Source of the DNA: Bacteroidales bacterium
GTDB taxonomy: Bacteria > Bacteroidota > Bacteroidia > Bacteroidales > UBA12077
Length of the DNA stretch: 5,064 nt
NCBI GenBank assembly: GCA_030156305.1
Contig: JASGMZ010000227.1
Location: 1-5,064 of the forward strand
Reading direction: 5' to 3'
Shown piece by piece: positions 1 through 5,064 of this stretch. Made by a program: the position numbers and the translations under genes. The notes under the pieces were generated by a model. That model ran no database searches. It was given only the letters and a program-made list of their open reading frames with translations, and was not told where the DNA came from. Position 1 is the stretch's first letter. Each line of letters opens with the position of its first letter.

Positions 1-1
1 C

Positions 2-112
2 ATTATTGTATCATCTGATGTTAGTAGCTTTTGGGCCAGGGTAATCTTATTTTTAGTTGGAGTAGCAATATTTGCTATTCTATGGTTTATAAGAAAACGC
101 CCCGAAAAATAA
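2..112 (+). CDS. C-terminal fragment of a membrane-anchored protein (5' end outside window)
   Basis: An open frame enters from the left edge and ends at TAA 110-112, giving 36 residues. After a short polar stretch (SSDVSSFWAR) comes one hydrophobic segment of about 18 residues (VILFLVGVAIFAILWFI) and then the basic tail RKRPEK. By the positive-inside rule this fits a last transmembrane helix with a cytoplasmic C-terminus. The fragment is too short to name a family; it could be the last helix of a polytopic protein or the anchor of an exported protein. It converges on the membrane-protein gene on the other strand, with only two bases between the stop codons. That it is a real gene end is supported by the coherent helix-plus-basic-tail pattern and by the tight packing against the next gene. 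Confidence 0.6.
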   Translation: MIVSSDVSSFWARVILFLVGVAIFAILWFIRKRPEK

Positions 113-114
113 AA

Positions 115-843
115 TCAACTGGTTTTTAAGTGCTTTTGATTCCTTTGGTAATAAGTCCAAAATGTATACATAAATACCAACACTCCGGTAATGAAAATTA
201 ACCACGGGAATTTATAGGGAATATATTGTACCGATAAATCAAAAAGTTTATCGGTGAATGATTTATGCTGAATTTCCTGAACAGAGATATTTTGTATTAT
301 GAACCGGCAATAATCCCAAATAAACGATAAGAAAACAATAAAGGCTCCTGCAATTAGTAAAAGCCACTCTTTTTTTATGATTTTGGTTTTGTACCCTGTT
401 TTTAAATTAAAATGATAGATTATCATCGAAAGAGTAATCATTAAAACAGAGATAATAACAGGAGTAATTACCGGGCCTGTCCAGGTAACGGGGATTAAAA
501 ATAAAATATCCCAGGTCATTAAACTTTCCGGCCACCCCAAAAATAACCATAAGTGGATATAATATACAATATCCCACACGGCAAACATGAATAAAAACCA
601 TGCAAATCGCTGCGAAAAGTTTTTCCCGGCTATAATGGCAACACTTAAAAGCATAAAAAGCGATGCCAGTTCTCTTACCAGCTCTGTAATCGCAATATAA
701 TTTTCCATAGGCTGTAAAGGAAAAGAAAATCCTCCGGGATAATAAAGCGCTCTTAAATAAACGACAACTGAACCTTCGAATATTCCCATCGAAAGTGCAA
801 AAAGGGTAATCCACAGGACTGTTTTGTGCTTTTTAAAATTCAT
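115..843 (-). CDS. conserved polytopic membrane protein of unknown function (about 6 TM)
   Basis: Complete 242-residue inner-membrane protein, ATG at 843-841 and stop TGA at 117-115. Hydrophobic segments lie at about residues 8-28, 56-73, 80-102, 113-143, 160-183 and 214-232, so roughly six helices. Several charged or aromatic residues sit in or next to helices: E23 in a GIFEGSVVVYLR stretch, E54/R57/E58 (ELVRE), and three Trp-Asp pairs at W90-D91, W111-D112 and W176-D177. There is also H97, a GWPESL loop at 103-108 and a TGP at 122-124. From memory, similar sequences occur as hypothetical proteins in diverse bacteria, with the WDIVYY and GWPxSLxTWD motifs retained; I know no assigned function. 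Buried acidic and aromatic residues hint at an enzyme or transporter rather than a plain anchor, but this is inference. No Shine-Dalgarno site is seen, which is normal for Bacteroidota. It is transcribed divergently from mutS2. Confidence 0.85.
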   Translation of the reverse strand: MNFKKHKTVLWITLFALSMGIFEGSVVVYLRALYYPGGFSFPLQPMENYIAITELVRELASLFMLLSVAIIAGKNFSQRFAWFLFMFAVWDIVYYIHLWLFLGWPESLMTWDILFLIPVTWTGPVITPVIISVLMITLSMIIYHFNLKTGYKTKIIKKEWLLLIAGAFIVFLSFIWDYCRFIIQNISVQEIQHKSFTDKLFDLSVQYIPYKFPWLIFITGVLVFMYTFWTYYQRNQKHLKTS

Positions 844-904
844 GTCGTTGGCATTTTAATTTTTTAAAGGTAAAGCAGATTAAGGAAAATATCAAATATT
901 AATT

Positions 905-935
905 TATGAATACGTCAGGTTTAATGTTAATTTTG
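905..935 (+). promoter_or_regulatory. putative Bacteroidota-type promoter for mutS2
   Basis: A -7 element TAATTTTG (928-935) matches the Bacteroidota consensus TAnnTTTG. A -33-like TATG (905-908; consensus TTTG, one mismatch) lies exactly 19 bases upstream. The expected transcription start, a few bases past 935, would leave a leader of roughly 20-25 bases before the GTG start at 964. Position and spacing fit well, but the DNA is AT-rich and the match is by eye only. Confidence 0.5.
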
Positions 936-963
936 CAAGATTAATCTGATAAATAACAAGGAA

Positions 964-3441
964 GTGTTATATCCTGAGAATTTCGAAAATAAAATAGGGT
1001 TTGATAGAATCCGTGAAATGCTTAAAGGTGGTTGCCTGAGTAATCTTGGGCGTAATCGAGTGGATAAAATTCGATTCTCGAAAAATTATACGTTTATTCA
1101 AACCCTGGTAAGCCAGGTAGATGAGTTTAAGCAGATTATGGCTATGGAAGAGGATTTCCCGTTAAATCACTTCTTCGATGTTACCGCTGCCATAAACAAA
1201 ATAAGGGTCGAAGGTACCTATCTTTTACCCGAAGAATTGTTTGACCTTAAACGTTCGCTCGAAACCATCAGAGCAATTCTGAAGTTTTTTAAAGCCCGCA
1301 AGGAAGAAGAGAAATATCCCTATTTACAGCGGTTAACCGAAAATGTAAAGTTGTATCCTTTTATTTTTGAGCGTATTGATGGGATTATCACCAAAGATGG
1401 TAAAATAAAAGATAATGCATCGCCTGAACTGGGTACTATCCGAAAAGAAATTAGCCATAAAGAAAGTACGGTATCCAAACGATTATATGCTATCCTTAAA
1501 GAAGCTCAAAAATCGGGGATTGTAGAACAGGATATTAGCTTATCCATTCGCGACGGAAGAGCCACTATTCCGGTGGATGCCTCGAATAAACGGAGAATTA
1601 AGGGGTTGATACTCGATGAATCAGCAACCGGGAAAACTGCATATATAGAGCCGACAGAGATTGTTGAGCTGAATAATGATATTCGTGAACTTTATTACGC
1701 TGAAAAACGCGAAATTATTAAAATTCTTACGTCGTTTGCTAACGATGTAAGGCCTTATTGCGATGATTTATTACTGGCTTATGAATTTATGGGCACGATC
1801 GATTTTATCCGTTCAAAAGCACTGCTGGCTAATAAATTACACGGGATAAAACCTGTTTTTGTCAATCGTCCTTATCTGCAATGGAAACAAGCCATCCATC
1901 CGTTATTGTTTTTATCTTTTAAAGACGAAAACCGGAAAGTAGTTCCTTTAGATATTGAGTTGAATAATGATAATCAACGGATATTATTAATCTCAGGGCC
2001 TAATGCCGGAGGTAAATCCGTTTGTTTACAAACGGTTGGTTTATTGCAATATATGTTTCAGTGTGGATTATTGGTTCCTATGCATGAAAACTCTGAAATA
2101 GGAATTTTTCAGCATCTGTTTATTAATATTGGCGATGACCAGTCCATAGAAAATGATTTGAGCACCTACAGCTCGCATTTGATGAATATGAAGTATTTTA
2201 TCAAATCATCCAATCAAAAAACATTACTGCTGATTGATGAATTTGGTTCGGGTACAGAGCCTATGCTGGGTGGTGCTATTGCTGAATCTATACTGGATGC
2301 CTTAAATCAGAAAAAAACTTTTGGAGTAATAACAACCCATTATACCAACCTTAAACATTTTGCATCTTCTACACAAGGCATTGAAAACGGCGCTATGCTT
2401 TTTGATACCGATAAGATACAACCGTTGTTTAAACTATCGATAGGAGAGCCTGGCAGCTCTTTTGCTTTTGAGATTGCCCGAAAAATCGGTTTGCCCGAAG
2501 ATATTTTGCAATCGGCAACAGCCAAAATTGGTAAGGACCACATCAATTTTGATAAAAACCTGAAAGATATTATCCGGGATAAGCGGTATTGGGAATCGAA
2601 ACGCGAAAGTGTGCGAAAGTCGGAGAAAAAACTGGAGCAATTGATTGCTCATTATTCATCGGAGTTAGAAGATGCCGAAAAATCCCGCAAGGAGGTTCTT
2701 AAAAAAGCTAAGGAAGAAGCGCAGCAAATGTTAGCCGAGGTGAATAAACGAATCGAAAATACCATCCGTGAAATCCGCGAAAGCCAGGCCGAGAAAGAAA
2801 AAACAAAAAAAGCCCGTAAGCAATTGGCTGATTATAAAGAGTATATAGAAAGTATTGATAGCCATGATGATGAAAAAATACAGCGAAAAATTGAAAAGCT
2901 GAAAAATCGGGAGAAAAGAAAAAATGAACAAAAGCACCCGGTTGAGGAAAATCAAAAAGCAGAACCAAAACCTGATATTTTTGAAAAAGGTGATAAAGTA
3001 AGGCTATATGGGCAGGAAACAGTAGGAGAGGTGTTAGATGTGAACGGACATAGCATTATGGTAGCTTTTGGCAACATGATTACTACTTTGGATAAAAAAA
3101 GACTGGATAAAATTTCAGAGAAACAGTATCGACAGTTGGCTGGTAATGAGGGCCAGGCCTCTTCAACAAAATGGGATTTTGGCGAAAAGCGGTTGAATTT
3201 TAAACCGGAAATTGATGTCCGCGGCAAACGAGCTGACGAAGCCTTGCAGGCGGTTCGCGATTTTATTGATGAGGCTTTGGTAATCAATATCGGAACCGTA
3301 AAAATTTTACATGGCAAAGGAGATGGAATTCTGCGCCAGCTTATCCGCCAATACCTCGAAACAGTTGATTTGGTTAAAAACTACCACGATGAAAGTGTTC
3401 AGTTTGGTGGCTCGGGAATTACCATCGTGGAATTTGAATGA
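964..3441 (+). CDS. mutS2: endonuclease MutS2 (MutS-family ATPase with Smr domain)
   Basis: 825-residue MutS2, close to the family's usual 780-830. The family lacks the mismatch-recognition domains of MutS; members have been linked to suppression of homologous recombination and, in Bacillus subtilis, to rescue of collided ribosomes. Residues 1 to about 330 are the core/lever/clamp part. The ATPase shows Walker A GPNAGGKS (345-352), signature STYSSHL (400-406), Walker B LLLIDE (421-426) followed by FGSGTEP, and the switch ITTH (456-459). A long charged coiled coil runs from about 539 to 658, then a KOW/SH3-like segment (671-718) and a C-terminal Smr domain (about 746-825) with IDVRG (750-754) and HGKGDG (783-788). 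All ATPase motifs are intact. The GTG start at 964 gives MLYPENFE, which matches the usual MIYPxNFExKIGFD opening; there is no in-frame ATG between it and the stop at 928. AAGGA at 958-962 is too close to be a good ribosome site. Confidence 0.97.
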   Translation: MLYPENFENKIGFDRIREMLKGGCLSNLGRNRVDKIRFSKNYTFIQTLVSQVDEFKQIMAMEEDFPLNHFFDVTAAINKIRVEGTYLLPEELFDLKRSLETIRAILKFFKARKEEEKYPYLQRLTENVKLYPFIFERIDGIITKDGKIKDNASPELGTIRKEISHKESTVSKRLYAILKEAQKSGIVEQDISLSIRDGRATIPVDASNKRRIKGLILDESATGKTAYIEPTEIVELNNDIRELYYAEKREIIKILTSFANDVRPYCDDLLLAYEFMGTIDFIRSKALLANKLHGIKPVFVNRPYLQWKQAIHPLLFLSFKDENRKVVPLDIELNNDNQRILLISGPNAGGKSVCLQTVGLLQYMFQCGLLVPMHENSEIGIFQHLFINIGDDQSIENDLSTYSSHLMNMKYFIKSSNQKTLLLIDEFGSGTEPMLGGAIAESILDALNQKKTFGVITTHYTNLKHFASSTQGIENGAMLFDTDKIQPLFKLSIGEPGSSFAFEIARKIGLPEDILQSATAKIGKDHINFDKNLKDIIRDKRYWESKRESVRKSEKKLEQLIAHYSSELEDAEKSRKEVLKKAKEEAQQMLAEVNKRIENTIREIRESQAEKEKTKKARKQLADYKEYIESIDSHDDEKIQRKIEKLKNREKRKNEQKHPVEENQKAEPKPDIFEKGDKVRLYGQETVGEVLDVNGHSIMVAFGNMITTLDKKRLDKISEKQYRQLAGNEGQASSTKWDFGEKRLNFKPEIDVRGKRADEALQAVRDFIDEALVINIGTVKILHGKGDGILRQLIRQYLETVDLVKNYHDESVQFGGSGITIVEFE

Positions 3442-3462
3442 TGAATAAATTTTGTAAATTTG
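3433..3462 (+). promoter_or_regulatory. putative Bacteroidota-type promoter overlapping the annotated start of the deacetylase-like gene
   Basis: TTTG at 3433-3436, inside the last codons of mutS2, is followed 18 bases later by TAAATTTG (3455-3462), a full match to TAnnTTTG. This is the best promoter match I find in the window. If it is active, transcription would begin at about 3467-3470, after the TTG at 3460, so that TTG could not start translation on this transcript. The next in-frame TTG (3487) would then lie behind an A-rich leader of about 20 bases. Confidence 0.45.
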
Positions 3463-4791
3463 AATAAACCAAAAAACACAAAAATATTGATACTGATTTA
3501 TTCACCACAAACAACACCAAGGCTTGAGTATATTTTTGCATTCATTTTTAATAGAATACAGGGTGTTCAATTTGATATTGTAAGTGATAAAGATGAATTC
3601 ATAGCCTCCAATTTACCCAAAATTAATTATTCAACCCGGCATTTTGAAAATTGTATTCAAATTAAGCCGGTTGATTTGCTTTTCGAAACGAATATCCTGC
3701 AAAAGAAGATAGAGGTTTCGGAATGGAATGGTAAAAAAATATTTTTCGAAACCCATAGCGAGGCAGATATCCCATTTGACCTGTTTGCTGCAAGTTTCTA
3801 TTTAATCAGCCGATACGAAGAGTACTTGCCATTCAGTGCCGACCAGCACGGACGGTTCGAAGCCAACGAGAGTTTGGCAGGGCAAAATGGTTTTTTATAC
3901 GACCCCGTGGTTGACCAATGGGCTTGTATGCTGGGTGAAATGCTGAAACAAAAATTTCCGGGTTTTAAAACCTGTGAGCGGAAATTTAATTATATATCAA
4001 CCATTGATGTGGATAATGCTTACGCCTATTTGTACAAAGGAACTGTGCGAACATTGGGAGCTGCTATGCGCGATTTGTTTAAGCTCGATGTGGACGAAAA
4101 TATCAAGCGCTTTAAAACGCTCCATGGAGAAAAAGACCCTTTTGACACGTATGGTTACCTCGATGCTTTGCATCAGAAATATAAGATAGGCCCGATTTGG
4201 TTTTTTTTGGTTGGAAATTACAATACCTATGATAAAAATCTCCCACTGGATAATGAAGCATTCCAGCAACTGATAAAAGAAATTGCACAACGGGCAGAGA
4301 TTGGCATTCATCCGTCGTATGAATCGAATAAACGGTATAGTCAGCTGAAAAAAGAGTATGATTATTTGTCAGGGATTATAAAAAGGCCTGTTACCAAAAG
4401 CAGGCAGCATTATTTGAAACTCATGTTTACCGAAACTTATCAAAACCTGATAAAGTTAGGAATAAAGCAGGATTATACGTTGGGTTATGCTACCGATGTT
4501 GGTTTTAGAGCCGGAACCTGCACACCGTTTAATTTTTACGATTTGTACAACGAAAAAGAGACTGAGCTGGAAATTTTTCCGTTTCATGTGATGGATACCA
4601 CCCTAAATCAATATTTAAAATTAGATGTAGATACAGCATTGCAAAGAATCGAAGAAATTATCCGCAAAGTAAAAGAGGTAAACGGAACCTTTATCAGTTT
4701 GTGGCATAACGAATCCGTAAGCGACCACGGATACTGGAAAGGATGGGAACCGGTCTATAAAAAAATGTTAGAGATTATATTTGAGAAGTAA
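3460..4791 (+). CDS. polysaccharide-deacetylase-like (NodB-fold) protein, Bacteroidota type
   Basis: 443 residues from TTG 3460, or 434 from TTG 3487, ending at TAA 4789-4791. I recognise it as the family usually annotated 'polysaccharide deacetylase family protein' in Bacteroidota, with an N-terminal domain (about 1-160, containing SFYLISRYEEY at 112-122) before a divergent CE4/NodB-like domain. NodB-type landmarks are TIDVD (181-185, catalytic/metal Asp region), GIHPSY (282-287), SRQHYLK (314-320), FRAGTC (349-354), DTTL (379-382) and SLWHNE (413-418). The second His of the classical HxxxH metal motif is absent: E288 occupies its position. H317 in the RQH motif may substitute. Activity and substrate (an N- or O-acetylated sugar) are therefore inferred. 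No signal peptide is evident, so it is probably cytoplasmic. It starts 18 bases after mutS2 and could be co-transcribed with it. No in-frame ATG exists after the upstream stop at 3442. The start at 3487 reads MILIYSPQTTPRL, which resembles the family's usual opening, and I slightly favour it. Confidence 0.85.
   Translation: MNKPKNTKILILIYSPQTTPRLEYIFAFIFNRIQGVQFDIVSDKDEFIASNLPKINYSTRHFENCIQIKPVDLLFETNILQKKIEVSEWNGKKIFFETHSEADIPFDLFAASFYLISRYEEYLPFSADQHGRFEANESLAGQNGFLYDPVVDQWACMLGEMLKQKFPGFKTCERKFNYISTIDVDNAYAYLYKGTVRTLGAAMRDLFKLDVDENIKRFKTLHGEKDPFDTYGYLDALHQKYKIGPIWFFLVGNYNTYDKNLPLDNEAFQQLIKEIAQRAEIGIHPSYESNKRYSQLKKEYDYLSGIIKRPVTKSRQHYLKLMFTETYQNLIKLGIKQDYTLGYATDVGFRAGTCTPFNFYDLYNEKETELEIFPFHVMDTTLNQYLKLDVDTALQRIEEIIRKVKEVNGTFISLWHNESVSDHGYWKGWEPVYKKMLEIIFEK
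4776..4783 (+). promoter_or_regulatory. possible -7 promoter element for the nucleotidyltransferase gene
   Basis: TATATTTG, inside the last codons of the deacetylase-like gene, matches TAnnTTTG. A start a few bases past 4783 would give a leader of about 15 bases before the ATG at 4805. No TTTG is found near the expected -33 position (about 4753-4756 reads GTCT), so support is weak. Read-through from upstream is equally possible. Confidence 0.25.
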
Positions 4792-4804
4792 AAAGCATAA
4801 AGTT

Positions 4805-5064
4805 ATGAACAATATAAATGAGATTATTATTTCTAGTTTGATGCATTATAATCCTGAAATGGTTGGATTATTTGGTTCATATTCACGCCGGGAAAATAAA
4901 ACAGGCAGTGATTTAGATATTTTAGTACGATTTAAAGAATCATTGTCTCTTCTTCAATTAATAAAAATAGAAAATGAACTTTCGGCAAAATTGGGAGTTA
5001 AAGTGGATTTAGTAACAGAAGGTGCAATAAAAAACGAAAGAATAAAGTCTGCAATAAAAAAAGA
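4805..5064 (+). CDS. MNT-type minimal nucleotidyltransferase, probable HEPN/MNT antitoxin (3' end outside window)
   Basis: An ATG at 4805 opens a frame that runs to the window end without a stop (86 full codons). The protein carries the polymerase-beta-type nucleotidyltransferase motif: GS at 24-25 (LFGSYSRRE) followed by SDLDILV at 35-41 with metal-binding D36 and D38. A third acidic residue is D68 in VKVDLV. Minimal nucleotidyltransferases of this type are about 95-110 residues, so only some 10-25 residues are probably missing. In characterised HEPN/MNT (HepT/MntA) pairs, the MNT protein neutralises the HEPN RNase toxin by adding AMP to it. No HEPN gene lies upstream, so a partner, if present, would be downstream and outside the window. 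A solitary MNT gene is also possible. By my hand count the visible part is about 28% G+C, clearly lower than the genes before it, which suggests horizontal acquisition. It starts 13 bases after the deacetylase-like gene, with no Shine-Dalgarno site. Confidence 0.85.
   Translation, partial: MNNINEIIISSLMHYNPEMVGLFGSYSRRENKTGSDLDILVRFKESLSLLQLIKIENELSAKLGVKVDLVTEGAIKNERIKSAIKK

Noticed and set aside
842..854. Out-of-frame upstream ATG on the minus strand giving a four-codon peptide whose stop overlaps the membrane-protein ATG (ATGA)
   Set aside because: Four codons only, with no ribosome site; it is indistinguishable from chance.
893..900. Possible minus-strand -7 element (AATATTTG) for the membrane-protein gene
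   Set aside because: It lacks the initial T of TAnnTTTG and no TTTG lies at the expected distance upstream, so it is not reported as a promoter.
958..962. AAGGA just before the mutS2 GTG as a Shine-Dalgarno site
   Set aside because: Only one base separates it from the start codon, too close to work, and Bacteroidota rarely rely on Shine-Dalgarno pairing.
2340..3317. Several minus-strand open frames of 68-121 codons within mutS2
   Set aside because: They lie opposite a strongly conserved gene, show no recognisable protein features, and are explained as antisense shadows of its codon pattern.
3438..3467. Tiny ATG-initiated frame of 8 codons at 3441 (MNKFCKFE), directly after the mutS2 stop
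   Set aside because: Too short to call a gene. It is in a different frame from the deacetylase-like gene and most likely arises by chance in AT-rich spacer DNA. An attenuating leader peptide cannot be excluded, but nothing supports it.
4201..4208. Run of eight T residues inside the deacetylase-like gene, a possible slippage or phase-variation site
   Set aside because: The frame is intact and encodes a plausible WFFLV strand typical of the fold; a single T8 run in AT-rich DNA is weak evidence for phase variation.
3974..4311. Out-of-frame plus- and minus-strand open frames inside the deacetylase-like gene
   Set aside because: They overlap the conserved catalytic-domain coding sequence and have no protein-like motifs.

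Overview
The window looks like chromosomal DNA from a member of the Bacteroidota, probably class Bacteroidia. Three things point there. The MutS2 protein has the form usual in that phylum. The polysaccharide-deacetylase-like protein belongs to a family I know mainly from Bacteroidota. The putative promoters fit the Bacteroidota primary-sigma pattern (TTTG, about 19 bases, TAnnTTTG), and Shine-Dalgarno sites are weak or absent. The DNA is AT-rich. No rRNA, tRNA, CRISPR array, insertion sequence or long repeat is visible.

Layout: (1) Bases 2-112, plus strand, are the last 36 codons of a protein ending in one membrane helix and a basic tail. (2) Bases 115-843, minus strand, encode a 242-residue polytopic membrane protein of unknown function; its stop codon lies only 2 bases from that of the convergent gene. 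(3) Bases 844-963 are a short divergent intergenic region with a credible promoter for the plus-strand genes. (4) Bases 964-3441 encode a complete MutS2 (GTG start) with lever/core, ATPase, coiled-coil, KOW-like and Smr regions. (5) Bases 3460-4791 encode a NodB-fold, polysaccharide-deacetylase-like protein with a TTG start. A promoter-like sequence overlaps the annotated start, so the real start may be the TTG at 3487. (6) Bases 4805-5064 are a nearly complete MNT-type minimal nucleotidyltransferase cut by the window end. It is markedly more AT-rich than its neighbours and may be the antitoxin half of a HEPN/MNT pair.

The three plus-strand genes from mutS2 onward are closely spaced (18 and 13 bases) and could be co-transcribed, but their functions do not form an obvious pathway: DNA/ribosome quality control, a carbohydrate-esterase-like protein and a probable toxin-antitoxin component. 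Internal promoter-like sequences suggest partly independent expression. I see no clear undescribed multi-gene system. The best leads are the uncharacterised membrane protein with repeated Trp-Asp pairs, the non-canonical metal-site motif of the deacetylase-like protein, its start-site question, and the low-GC MNT gene at the edge.
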